64,000 nt of DNA. Source: Gracilimonas sp034520725 (GTDB lineage: Bacteria > Bacteroidota > Rhodothermia > Balneolales > Balneolaceae). Under the pieces are notes generated by a model. That model ran no database searches and was not told where the DNA came from. It saw only the letters and a list, made by a program, of their open reading frames with translations. The DNA lies in contig JAXHNH010000011.1 in assembly GCA_034520725.1 (NCBI GenBank), positions 434,001-498,000 of the forward strand, in the 5' to 3' direction. Below, in pieces: positions 26,505-35,932 of the stretch (position 1 is the first letter of the stretch; every line of letters starts with the position of its first letter). A program made the position numbers and the translations under genes.

Positions 26505-27041
26505 GTTTTTGTTTCGATGATAGCCTGTCTAAGGGCGCCTAAGATATAAGTATTTAAATCCTATATCAACGAAATTAATGAGGGTTTTGGTAAATATTTA
26601 TTGGGTGTGATTGCGGAGCATGAATAGCCGTATTGTCATAGTATGTATGCGTGGTGCCGGATTGGGTTCGATCAAACGCACTTCCACCAAATGGGTCAGA
26701 TCTCAGCTCTGCCGGCCGGCGGATTCAAGACTGACTGGTTCTAGTGGATGACGCCGATGGAGTTTAGCTCCTAGCTACCGGTGCATCCGCGGCGGAGCTT
26801 AGTGCAACCTTGCCTCATAGCTGAGCATCGTTGGCGATGCATGGCACCTAGCTTGACCGCAGTAGAACGCATGGAAAGGCGCAGAGTACGCCACGTTTCA
26901 CACTCTGCGAACCTAGGCGAGACCCTTCGCCGCCAGCCTTGGGATTTCCCTTTATTTTGATCTTACTCAATATTGCCACCAGTAGTCTTTAAAACAGCAC
27001 ATCTACTAGTTATCTTGGTAGTAGCTTGTATATTGGTCAAA
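26505..27041. other. Unassigned intergenic region
   Basis: About 540 bases, visibly more GC-rich than its surroundings in parts (26690-26950), with no gene I can support. It has short internal motifs such as CGCAGAGTACGCC, echoing the 16.33 kb repeat. Possibly eroded repeats. Confidence 0.5.
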
Positions 27042-27723
27042 TCAAAAACCAATGTTAAAACTGTTTTCTACGTAAGTACGAACCGGTTCTCCGTTATCTC
27101 TGGCTGGTAGACTGAATTTCCACTTTAACGCCGCTTCGATCGTAGCTTCCAACAAACCATATCCGATCTGTTCTACTACCTCAAAAGAGTCCCCTTCATA
27201 AAGTCTGATCTCTGAAATAAAGGCATCTTCAACGCTTCCATCGGCTCCGACCAAGAAAGTGACATCGATCTGTGCTTTGATATTTCGATCTTTCACAGCT
27301 TGCGGGATTGTGGGCTCCACGATCTTGAGCAGCATGGGTGGAGACTGAGGGTTTCCAACGAGTTGTGCTTTTCCGGAATACCTCACCCCTTCCCGGCATT
27401 TCAGACATAGATTCCTCCGCAAAAACGTCCTCAATATCAGGGAACTCAATGTCTTCCGGTATGATCTCATCATTTGGCACTGGAATGGGTACCATAGGTT
27501 TTGGAGGTGGTGGCGGGGAATCAGTTTGTTGTGTAATGATCGTATTATCAATAAGGATTTCTTCGTCCGGATAGAATTCCTGATAATCGACTTCTGCGGA
27601 AGGTGAAACAGGCCAAAGCTTGAAAATTGCCAAAAAAATAATGAGTGACCCGATCAAAGCGATCATGTACCTCTGAGTATGATCAAGGTCATTCAGATAT
27701 AATTTGACAAATCTTTGAATCAA
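27042..27723 (-). CDS. TonB-like energy transducer, frameshifted
   Basis: One N-terminal transmembrane helix (residues about 17-37), an acidic and Pro-rich periplasmic linker (PPPPPKPMVPIPVP), and a C-terminal TonB domain (EPTIPQAVKDRNIKAQIDV...ALKWKFSLPARDNGEPVRTYV). The two parts are in different frames; deleting one T from the run at 27369-27372 joins them as RKAQLVGNPQSPP, about 226 residues. TonB couples proton-motive force to outer-membrane receptors. The first codons overlap the end of plsC by four bases. No ExbB/ExbD or receptor is adjacent. Confidence 0.82.
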
Positions 27724-28445
27724 GTTTCTTTCAATTTCTGCAATTCTTCTTCCATTACGCGATGCGTATGGTCTTTGAGTGATTTCATGTCATCGAAATC
27801 CTCAGACTCAATCACATCCAAAACTTTTAATTTGAAACTAACATTCGGATTCAGATATCCGGAACTAGGTGGCATGGCATGATGTCCACCATCGATCACC
27901 ATTGGTTGAATCCTGAAACCGTGTTCTTTCGCCAAAATAAAAGCTCCATTCTTGAACGGTTTGAGTTTACCATCCATTGTGCGCGTTCCCTCAGGAAATA
28001 TCATCACAGGAACCAGATCTTTCAATGGAGCAACTAAATTATCAAGTTTCTTGAGAGCAGATTTACTGCTTCGATTGATCGTTAAGTGTCCCGTTAGCCA
28101 AACCAGCCAGCCCATCACGGGAATGTAGGTCAGGCTTCTCTTCGAGACCCACTTCATCTTCCACGGCAAGTGGTAAATGAATGACATATCCAGAAAGCTC
28201 TGATGGTTAGATACGAAAATGGTTGGTTTTGTCGGATCGAATTTTTCCTCTCCATCAAATTCCATCTTCCACCCGGGACTCGCTTTCATCATAAATCGGG
28301 CCATGATCGATAAAGTGAAGTTTGGTGCTTTTCGATACTTATCGAATGGAAACGTTAGCAGAAAGACTAGCGAAATGATGAAAAAGAAGGTCAGAAATAG
28401 AAAACTAAAATATATGAATACAAAAATACTGAACAGTAATCTCAT
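27720..28445 (-). CDS. 1-acyl-sn-glycerol-3-phosphate acyltransferase family (PlsC-like)
   Basis: Membrane-bound acyltransferase of phospholipid synthesis. Motif I is NHQSFLD (HX4D, about residue 80) and motif III is FPEGTR (about 150), with a preceding membrane helix at residues 3-28. Length 241 is standard. It lies between murQ and tonB, all on the same strand with minimal gaps, so they are probably cotranscribed. Confidence 0.9.
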   Translation of the reverse strand: MRLLFSIFVFIYFSFLFLTFFFIISLVFLLTFPFDKYRKAPNFTLSIMARFMMKASPGWKMEFDGEEKFDPTKPTIFVSNHQSFLDMSFIYHLPWKMKWVSKRSLTYIPVMGWLVWLTGHLTINRSSKSALKKLDNLVAPLKDLVPVMIFPEGTRTMDGKLKPFKNGAFILAKEHGFRIQPMVIDGGHHAMPPSSGYLNPNVSFKLKVLDVIESEDFDDMKSLKDHTHRVMEEELQKLKET

Positions 28446-28449
28446 AATG

Positions 28450-29379
28450 TTAAAGACTTAGCAGTGCTTTACGCACAAATCCATTGTGCTTCTGTAATAA
28501 TTGCCTGGAGGTTTTATGATCAATTTTACCAAGCTCCATAAGTAGAGCTGTTTTAACGTGCCCTTCAGCCTCATCCAACAATTCAGAAGCCCGATCATAA
28601 TCAATATCTGTAAAGATCATTAGAATTCTTTTGGCGCGTTCAACCAGCTTTTTATTGGTAAGCATCAGGTCTACCATAACATTTTCGTAAACCTTACCCT
28701 GTCTTATCATGGCACCGGTTGTAAACATGTTCAGCACCATTTTTTGAGCCGTACCACTTTTCATACGTGTACTTCCCATCACAACTTCCGGACCTACAGG
28801 GATATCGATCAGATGATCCACCTTCAGGTCAATTTGGTCGGCTGGAACCGTGGTTACCAGAATGGTCTTGCATCCTCGAGAGGCCGCTTCTTTAATGGCC
28901 CCGTGCACATATGGTGTTCGCCCGCTTGCGGCCAGACCGCAAACAACATCGGGCGGAGCAACCTTCGCTTTATCAATATCCTGTGCTCCATTTCCCTCGA
29001 AATCTTCGGCACCCTCTTGTGCTACAAACATAGCTTCCCTTCCCCCTGCAATAAATCCCTGAACCTGTTCAGGGGATGTACCAAATGTTGGCGGGCATTC
29101 AGCGGCATCGAGAACACCAAGTCGACCACTCGTACCGGCCCCGAAGTACAGTAAACGCCCTCCCATTTGGAAAGCATCGGCAAGAAGGTCGATAACAACC
29201 GCTATCTCATTTATTTTTTCCTGAATTTTTCTAGCAACAGTCTGATCCTCATTATTAATGAGTGTGGCAATCTCCAAAGATGACGCCAGATCAATTGTCT
29301 TTGTGTTTGGATTTCGCTCTTCTGTCGACAGCTTTTCAAGTTGATTGAATAGCTTTTGTTTATCCGCCTCGGAACTCAA
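28450..29379 (-). CDS. murQ: N-acetylmuramic acid 6-phosphate etherase
   Basis: Cleaves the lactyl ether of MurNAc-6-phosphate during cell-wall recycling. The SIS-domain signature GGRLLYFGAGTSGRLGVLDAAECPPTFG and the catalytic region with MGSTRMKSGTAQKMVLNM are intact. I chose the TTG at 29379: it has AGGGAG with correct spacing and begins just after the stop of the biotin carboxylase gene, and the resulting N-terminus matches family length. A GTG at 29409 in the same frame would overlap that gene by 25 bases. Product about 309 residues. Confidence 0.92.
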   Translation of the reverse strand: MSSEADKQKLFNQLEKLSTEERNPNTKTIDLASSLEIATLINNEDQTVARKIQEKINEIAVVIDLLADAFQMGGRLLYFGAGTSGRLGVLDAAECPPTFGTSPEQVQGFIAGGREAMFVAQEGAEDFEGNGAQDIDKAKVAPPDVVCGLAASGRTPYVHGAIKEAASRGCKTILVTTVPADQIDLKVDHLIDIPVGPEVVMGSTRMKSGTAQKMVLNMFTTGAMIRQGKVYENVMVDLMLTNKKLVERAKRILMIFTDIDYDRASELLDEAEGHVKTALLMELGKIDHKTSRQLLQKHNGFVRKALLSL

Positions 29380-29384
29380 ATTAG

Positions 29385-30880
29385 TTACTCCCTGCGGTTT
29401 TTCCACCACATGCTATCAGACATTCCGTTTGAGTGCACGGCCGTATTTGATTCTTCGTTACTATTGAAGCCTTTCAAAAGTGAGGCAGCAAGTGCGGCAA
29501 CATCCTCGTCCCCTATTGTGTCCTGCATTTTTTCCGGATCAAAGTGGTCAGGCACAAAGTGCGTATCATACTTTGCTTCAATAAAGGCAGGGTGATTCAG
29601 CGTAAACTCACAAAAGGAATCGTAGTCTTACATCCTGCGATCTCGTATTCGTCGAGTGCACGCAGCATTCGTTTACGCGCGGCCTCACGATCCGGACCGT
29701 GAACACTCAACTTAGAGATCATTGGATCATAGTTGATCGTGATCTTTTGCCCTTCTTCCACACCTGCATCCACACGAATTCCGGAACCGGTTGGTACCCT
29801 GTGCTTTTTCAGAAGACCGGTACTAGGTAGAAAGTTATCGGCCGGATCCTCAGCATAGATCCGACACTCTATGGCATGACCGTTGATCTCAAGATCTTCT
29901 TGCTTAAATGGAAGCTTTTTCCCTTCAGCCACCAGAATTTGCAGTGCCACAAGATCAACACCTGAGATCATTTCAGTTACGGGATGCTCTACCTGCAGAC
30001 GTGTATTCATCTCCAGGAAGTAGAATTTCATGTGCTTATCCACCAAAAACTCAATGGTACCGGCCCCTACATAATCACAGGCTTTGGCTGCTTTTATAGC
30101 TGCTTCAGCCATCTCAGCCCTGAGTTCATCGGTCAGAAGTGCACAAGGTGCTTCCTCGATTACTTTTTGATGTCGGCGCTGTACCGAACACTCCCTGTCG
30201 AATACATGCAACACGTTTCCGTGGGTATCGGCCATGATCTGAAACTCAACATGACGTGGTTCTTCCAGATATTTCTCAATGTAAATGCGATCGTCTCCGA
30301 AGGCATTTTTAGCTTCAGATTTCGCTCCCTTTATACTGGCTTCAAATTCTTCTTTCTTGTGAACAATACGCATTCCCTTACCGCCACCACCCGCAGCTGC
30401 CTTAACAAGAATTGGATAACCGATCTCATCAGCTACTCTACGAGCTTCCTCGATATCTTTGAGTTCACTTTTTAATCCGGGAGGCGTTGGAATGTTATGC
30501 TGACTCATCAGCTCCCGGGCTTCAGTCTTATCACCCATCAGGGTAATGGCTTTTGGCTCAGGGCCAATAAAAATAATCCCTTCTTTTTTGCACCGTTTAG
30601 CAAAAGCGGCATTCTCACTTAAAAATCCATACCCGGGGTGAATGGCATCTGCCCCGGTTTGTTTTGCTGCATCAATGATCTTATCGATCACCAGATAACT
30701 TTCTGAGGAAGCGGCCTCACCAATAAAGACAGATTCATCTGCGTGTAAAACATGAGGTGTATGAGCGTCGGGACGAGAGTAAACGGCTACCGTTTCAATC
30801 CCTAATTCTTTACATGTATGAATAACTCTGAGTGCGATCTCGCCGCGATTAGCGACCAATACTTTCTTGATTTCAGCCAT
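29385..30880 (-). CDS. Biotin carboxylase subunit of an acyl-CoA carboxylase, frameshifted near C-terminus
   Basis: ATP-dependent carboxylation of biotin. The ATP-grasp core has the Gly-rich KAAAGGGGKGMRI, the HVEFQIMAD segment and the active-site EMNTRLQVEHPVTE. The frame stops early at 29597; adding one base to the A-run at 29612-29615 continues it as IPFCEFTLNHPAFIEAKYDT to a stop at 29385, about 498 residues. The extended C-terminus is more like the carboxylase subunit of acetyl/propionyl-CoA carboxylases than E. coli AccC (449). No BCCP domain and no carboxyltransferase is adjacent, so which complex it joins is open. Confidence 0.87.
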
Positions 30881-30949
30881 AGAATCCTGTTTAGAAATTT
30901 TTATCTAATGATAGGACTTTACAGCAAGATTCTCCAAGTGAAACAGAAA

Positions 30950-31924
30950 TTAACTCGCTGCTCTCATATCCATAAAGATTCGCGGTAAGATAGACAACTT
31001 TTCTGTGTAGTTTAGATAAGCGCGATTATCAAAAACATTGTAATCGTTTTCTTCGATCTTATTCAGGATCCGGCTGTAATTATGCCTGGCCATACATACC
31101 GGTAGTCTGCTATCGCTGTTCAATAATGGAATCCCATTATCTGATTTTTCATAATAATTACGGGCACGATCGATCTGGAATTCGAGCATGGTCTTGAACT
31201 TTTCGTCCAGTTGCTTCGAAAATAATTCTTCTTCAGAAATTCCGAATCTCTCCAGATCCTCTTGTGGCAGATAGATTCGGTCCCGGTCAAGATCTTCTCC
31301 CACATCCCTTAAAATATTGGTTAGCTGCATGGCTATACCGAGATCAACGGCATATTTGAGAGCGTCTTTGTGTGTGTACCCAAAAACTTCAGATGTCATT
31401 AACCCAACAACAGAAGCAACTTTATAAGAATAATCATAAACCTCTTCAAAAGTTTCAAACCGATCCTTAACGAGATCTGTCTTAACCCCATCCATCAATA
31501 AGAATGGAAGTTCCATTGAAATATGGTATTGCTTCAGTGTATCTGAAAAAGCAGATAAGATCGGATCATCCACGATCTTTCCGTCGTAAACATCGACAAG
31601 CCGCTGTTTAAATTGATTAAGCTTTTCATCAATCTCATTGATCGTAATCTTTTTATCATGGATCAGATCCTCAGCTTCGTCCACCAAATCATCCAGATAT
31701 CGACAAAGACCATAGATGGCAAAGATTCCCCTCTGTTTTTCATTCGGCAGAAATCGCGTTGCCATATAAAAGGTCTTGGCGTGCTTCTTAGTGATAGATC
31801 GGCAATGGGTATACGCTTCCCGTAGAGACTCATCCTGAATATCATCTATAACAGATGTATGGAACGAGGTTTTCTCGTAGAGCGGGCGGAATACGTGATA
31901 TGGATATCTGAGTAAATTTGTCAT
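30950..31924 (-). CDS. crtB: Phytoene/squalene synthase family protein, probable phytoene synthase
   Basis: Head-to-head prenyl transferase. Both aspartate-rich motifs are present: DDLVDEAED (about residue 77) and DVGEDLDRDR (about 210), the latter in the CrtB-style QLTNILRDVGEDLDRDRIYLP. At 324 residues it fits phytoene synthase, the first step of carotenoid synthesis. No desaturase is adjacent, so squalene synthase cannot be excluded. Divergent from the LacI-family gene. Confidence 0.85.
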   Translation of the reverse strand: MTNLLRYPYHVFRPLYEKTSFHTSVIDDIQDESLREAYTHCRSITKKHAKTFYMATRFLPNEKQRGIFAIYGLCRYLDDLVDEAEDLIHDKKITINEIDEKLNQFKQRLVDVYDGKIVDDPILSAFSDTLKQYHISMELPFLLMDGVKTDLVKDRFETFEEVYDYSYKVASVVGLMTSEVFGYTHKDALKYAVDLGIAMQLTNILRDVGEDLDRDRIYLPQEDLERFGISEEELFSKQLDEKFKTMLEFQIDRARNYYEKSDNGIPLLNSDSRLPVCMARHNYSRILNKIEENDYNVFDNRAYLNYTEKLSILPRIFMDMRAAS

Positions 31925-32122
31925 TTTTATACCGTTTCACCCTATAAAGCCGTAATCGAAAGCAAATAGTTCCTGATCGAATTAAAATATTAAACTTATT
32001 ATCGCTAACATTTTAGGTATTTGATGTTTATAATTGGAACTTAAATTTGATTACCTTTATAAGGTTACCCAGGGTAAAGATATTAGCTTGAATTTAAGAA
32101 ACTATTAAATTTTTCAGGTATA

Positions 32123-33142
32123 ATGAATAAAAAAGTTACAATATATGAGGTTGCTAAAAAGGCCGAGGTTGCTATATCTACTGTTTCGAGGGTCTTAAAT
32201 GGATCAGAAAACGTTGCTGATGCCACAAAGAATAAAGTAGAAAAGGCTATAAAGGAGTTGAATTTCAGGCCACAAGTGAGCGCCAGAAAACTGGCGAGTA
32301 AGCAACCGCAAATGCTGGCCATTGCTGTTCCATCTTTCACAACGCCTTATTTCAACGAGGTATTGAAGGGAGTTAAAGATGAGATCAAAAAAATGGACCT
32401 TGATATCATTTTATATAATACCGGCTCCAAAAATCCTGAAGAGGGTGTCCAAAACTTTTTTGACCGCGGAACTGCTGATGCCGTGATCCTTCTATCCATT
32501 GATGTGAGTGATGATGTACATGAGCGGCTTCAGGCTACCCAAACACCTGCTGTGCTCGTTAATTCATCACACCCCTCCTACAACTACTTTATGCTTAATG
32601 ATTATCAGGGCGGTTATATGGCGGGTGAGCATCTCGTGAAACAGGGATTTGAGCGTATTGGTATGATCCAGAGTATTGTGAGCTCAAAAACATCAACGGA
32701 AAGACTTCGGGGATTTAAGGATGCTCTCAGAAACTACAAGATGAGTATTGATGATAACATGTTCAAAAGCGGAGATACCACAAAACATGGTGGTTTTACT
32801 GAAGAGGCTGGATTCGAAGCAATTTACAAATTTGAAAAACAAGGGGAATTCCCTGATGCTATATTCTGCTCAAATGATACGCAGGCTGTAGGTGCTTTGT
32901 ACGCTCTTTCAAAACTGGGTAAAAAAGTACCTGACGATATTGCAATCATGGGTTATGATAACATCAAATTGACCAAATATCTGGACCTGACAACTGTCGA
33001 TCAGAAGATGTATACGATCGGTGTTCAGGCAACCAAGCGATTGGCTGAGATCATCAAAAAACCGGATGATGAGCTATATCAGACAACGATCAATCCTGTG
33101 TTAATTCAAAGAGCTTCAACCGAAAATAAAAACAAGAAGTGA
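32123..33142 (+). CDS. LacI-family transcriptional regulator
   Basis: A 339-residue repressor-type protein with an N-terminal LacI HTH (VTIYEVAKKAEVAISTVSRVLNG) and a periplasmic-binding-protein-like effector domain. Its last codons overlap the GTG start of purC by four bases (GTGA), so the two are translationally coupled. That makes control of purine or nucleoside genes, possibly of its own operon, a reasonable inference. Ligand not deducible. Confidence 0.9.
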   Translation: MNKKVTIYEVAKKAEVAISTVSRVLNGSENVADATKNKVEKAIKELNFRPQVSARKLASKQPQMLAIAVPSFTTPYFNEVLKGVKDEIKKMDLDIILYNTGSKNPEEGVQNFFDRGTADAVILLSIDVSDDVHERLQATQTPAVLVNSSHPSYNYFMLNDYQGGYMAGEHLVKQGFERIGMIQSIVSSKTSTERLRGFKDALRNYKMSIDDNMFKSGDTTKHGGFTEEAGFEAIYKFEKQGEFPDAIFCSNDTQAVGALYALSKLGKKVPDDIAIMGYDNIKLTKYLDLTTVDQKMYTIGVQATKRLAEIIKKPDDELYQTTINPVLIQRASTENKNKK

Positions 33143-34104
33143 ATTCAGATTTTTCAGCTACAGAAGCACTTAATCATTGTATAACCGACACGAACGTACC
33201 CGGATTTCCGGAGCCTTATAAAGGTAAGGTCAGAGATGTTTATGACTTAGGTTCAGATAAAATAGGCATAGTGGTCACGGATCGCATTTCAGCTTTCGAT
33301 CATATTATGAAGCAGGCCATCCCATTTAAGGGACAGATCCTCAATCAGCTTGCTGCATTCTCTTTTGAGAAGGTTAAAGATATTGTTGCAACGCATATTA
33401 TTGATGTCCCCCATCCCAATGTTACCATTGCAAAAAAGTGTGATACTATTCCGATTGAAGTAGTAGTGCGCGGCTATTTGACGGGACATGCCTGGAGAGT
33501 TTATAAATCAGGCGAACGTCTGCTATGTGGTGTTGAGCTCCCTGAAGGACTTAAGGAGCACGATAAATTTCCAAATCCGATACTTACTCCTGCCACTAAG
33601 GCTCAGGAAGGTCATGACGAGGATATTTCTGAAGAAGAGATATTAAACAGAAAGATCGTTTCTACTGAACTTTGGAATGAGATCAAAGACAAGGCATTCA
33701 AATTATTTGAACGAGGTACTGAAATTGCTGCCAAACAGGGTTTGATCCTCGTTGATACCAAATATGAATTTGGGTTATATAACGGAGAGCTGACTCTGAT
33801 CGATGAGGTTCATACCACTGATTCCTCCCGGTATTTTTACCTGGATGGATATGAGAAACGTCAGGCTAAAGGAAAAGAGCAGAAACAACTATCCAAAGAG
33901 TTTCTACGCGAATGGCTTATGGAGAATAATTTTCAAGGACTCGAAGGTCAAATTCTACCGGACCTTCCAGATGAATTCAGAATGCAGGTGTTTGAGCGTT
34001 ACGCCGAATTATTTGAGATGTTGACAGGTAACGCCATTAAACCTCAGCTTGAAACTAATCTTAACGATAAATTAGTATCAATTTTCAAGGATGCTCAAGG
34101 CTAA
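33139..34104 (+). CDS. purC: Phosphoribosylaminoimidazole-succinocarboxamide synthase
   Basis: Seventh step of de novo purine synthesis (CAIR plus aspartate plus ATP to SAICAR). The ATP-binding start YKGKVRDVYDLG, DRISAFD, EVVVRGYLTGHAWRVYKSG and the LVDTKYEFG and LIDEVHTTDSSRYF motifs are all present. The GTG start at 33139 overlaps the stop of the regulator gene. At 321 residues it belongs to the longer eukaryote/Bacteroidota-like type. The cupin gene overlaps its 3' end by 14 bases. Confidence 0.95.
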   Translation: MNSDFSATEALNHCITDTNVPGFPEPYKGKVRDVYDLGSDKIGIVVTDRISAFDHIMKQAIPFKGQILNQLAAFSFEKVKDIVATHIIDVPHPNVTIAKKCDTIPIEVVVRGYLTGHAWRVYKSGERLLCGVELPEGLKEHDKFPNPILTPATKAQEGHDEDISEEEILNRKIVSTELWNEIKDKAFKLFERGTEIAAKQGLILVDTKYEFGLYNGELTLIDEVHTTDSSRYFYLDGYEKRQAKGKEQKQLSKEFLREWLMENNFQGLEGQILPDLPDEFRMQVFERYAELFEMLTGNAIKPQLETNLNDKLVSIFKDAQG

Positions 34105-34459
34105 TCTAAAAGAAAAGTTCGATCTGTTTGATGAGTATTGGACTCCAAAGATCGTTGCTGAACTAAATGATCAGTATGTAAAAATTGCCAAGCTCAAAGG
34201 TGAATTCATCTGGCATGACCATGAAAATGAAGACGAGCTATTTTTTATAGTCAAAGGTACGCTGTTACTAAAATTCAGGGATAGAAATGACGTTGAGCTA
34301 AATGAGGGAGAAATGTACGTGGTTCCTGCAGGAGTTGATCACCTTCCTGTAGCCAAGGAAGAATGTTGGGTAATGCTGATCGAGCCGAAATCCACTCTTC
34401 ACACCGGTTCAGCCCACAGTGAAAGTTCAGTGGCTGTAGAAGATCAGGAATGGATCTAA
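34091..34459 (+). CDS. Small cupin-domain protein
   Basis: A 122-residue single-domain cupin. Motif 1 is present as WHDHENEDELFFIVKG (His-His-Glu metal ligands) and motif 2 as PAGVDHLPVA (His ligand), so a metal site is expected. Such small cupins bind sugars or act as isomerases or sensors; no substrate can be given. It overlaps purC by 14 bases and is followed four bases later by the membrane protein gene, implying one operon. Confidence 0.85.
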   Translation: MLKANLKEKFDLFDEYWTPKIVAELNDQYVKIAKLKGEFIWHDHENEDELFFIVKGTLLLKFRDRNDVELNEGEMYVVPAGVDHLPVAKEECWVMLIEPKSTLHTGSAHSESSVAVEDQEWI

Positions 34460-34462
34460 TAT

Positions 34463-34975
34463 ATGAGTGAACAAATTAATTTTAAACGCATACGACCCCG
34501 AATTTACGTGGAGACATCACTGTCTCCAGAAGAAGTGAACCAACGTATTCGTAAACAACTTAAGGACGAATGTCAGGTCTGCAGTGGAGAATCAACCAAG
34601 GGCTATGCCACTATTTGTCCGCCTGAAGAAGAGCAACATTTCTGGTCTCCGCAGCTCACAATTACTCTCGATAACGATGATGAGGATAAAACACGTGTTC
34701 GCGGTCTTTATGGGCCTAAAGCATCCGTCTGGACCATGTTTGTTTTTTTCTACGCAGCCATTGGTTTTGTCATTATGATCATTTCTATGATCGGGCTTTC
34801 ATATTGGTCGCTGGATAAGCCGGCAACCATACTTTGGCTGGTTCCTGTTCTCCTACTCGTATTCCTAAGTCTATACCTGGTAGCTTATTTTGGTCAGCGA
34901 CTGGGACACAAACAAATGACCAATCTCCATCGCTTTCTTGAACGCTGTTTAGATGAAGAAATCGATCACTACTGA
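34463..34975 (+). CDS. Membrane protein of unknown function
   Basis: A 170-residue protein with a soluble N-terminal half (about 90 residues, acidic) and two transmembrane helices (about 92-116 and 123-146), then a short cytoplasmic tail. I do not recognise the family. It is the last gene of the lacI-purC-cupin operon, and its stop codon touches that of the convergent metF. Confidence 0.65.
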   Translation: MSEQINFKRIRPRIYVETSLSPEEVNQRIRKQLKDECQVCSGESTKGYATICPPEEEQHFWSPQLTITLDNDDEDKTRVRGLYGPKASVWTMFVFFYAAIGFVIMIISMIGLSYWSLDKPATILWLVPVLLLVFLSLYLVAYFGQRLGHKQMTNLHRFLERCLDEEIDHY

Positions 34976-35932
34976 TCAGAATAATTCTTTGGCCACCTCA
35001 TAAACGGAAGCCGATTTCCCCATTGAATAATAGTGCAGACTCGGAACGCCAAATTCCATCAGTTCTTTGGACTGAGCAATGGTCCACTCTATACCCACTT
35101 CGCGTACCTGTTCGTTATTATCGCACTTTTCCAGCTCTTTCGTGAGTTCCATAGGCAGATCTACATGAAATAGTTGAGGCAGAATGGTAAGCTGTCTGAT
35201 GGATGTTATTGGCTTAAGTCCGGGTACAATTGGAAGCGTGATCCCATTTTCCCTGCATCGCTCCACAAAATCAAAGTAGCTTTGATTATTAAAAAACATC
35301 TGCGTAACAATATAATCAGCTCCTTTTTTCTGTTTTAACTTCAGATACTTTAGGTCTGTTTGCATATTAGGTGCCGCAAAATGCTTTTCAGGATAACCTG
35401 CCACGCCTATACAAAAATCAGAAGGTTTAGCATTTTCAAGTTCTTCATCCAGGTAGACGCCGTTGTTTAAGTCTACCACTTGCTCGATCAAATCGGAAGC
35501 GTAGGCATGTCCATCCGGTTCCGGTACAAACTCTCGTTCCGGTTTTTTGGTGTCCCCTTGAATGAGCAATACATTATCGATTCCAAGGAAATTAAGGTCA
35601 ATGAGTGCGTTTTCGGTGTCTTCCCGGGTGAAACCACCGCATATGATATGAGGAACAGCATCCACCTTATAGTGGTTTTGGATAGCCGCACAGATGCCAA
35701 CCGTTCCGGGACGTTTACGCACTGTTTTACGTTCAAGTAGTCCATTGTCCCGCTTCTTATATTCATATTCCTCCCGGTGATAGGTCACATCCACGAACGG
35801 CGGATTGAATTCCATGAGCGGATCCATATGATCGAACAGTGACCGGATATTCTGCCCTTTTAGCGGCGGAAGCACTTCAAATGAGAATAAGGTGTTGCCG
35901 TTAGCTTTATTTATGTGCTCAGTAACTTTCAT
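34976..35932 (-). CDS. metF: Methylenetetrahydrofolate reductase
   Basis: Reduces methylene-THF to methyl-THF, the methyl donor for MetH. The TIM-barrel landmarks LFSFEVLPPLKG (catalytic Glu), VDVTYH, NVLLIQGD and QMFFNNQSYFDFV are present. The start chosen is the ATG at 35932, which overlaps the metH stop (ATGA); the longer frame from 35971 adds residues without similarity. About 318 residues. Third gene of the SAM-riboswitch operon. Confidence 0.94.
   Translation of the reverse strand: MKVTEHINKANGNTLFSFEVLPPLKGQNIRSLFDHMDPLMEFNPPFVDVTYHREEYEYKKRDNGLLERKTVRKRPGTVGICAAIQNHYKVDAVPHIICGGFTREDTENALIDLNFLGIDNVLLIQGDTKKPEREFVPEPDGHAYASDLIEQVVDLNNGVYLDEELENAKPSDFCIGVAGYPEKHFAAPNMQTDLKYLKLKQKKGADYIVTQMFFNNQSYFDFVERCRENGITLPIVPGLKPITSIRQLTILPQLFHVDLPMELTKELEKCDNNEQVREVGIEWTIAQSKELMEFGVPSLHYYSMGKSASVYEVAKELF

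Noticed and set aside
29356..29595. Plus-strand 79-codon frame next to murQ
   Set aside because: It is antisense to the C-terminal part of the biotin carboxylase that is hidden by a one-base deletion.
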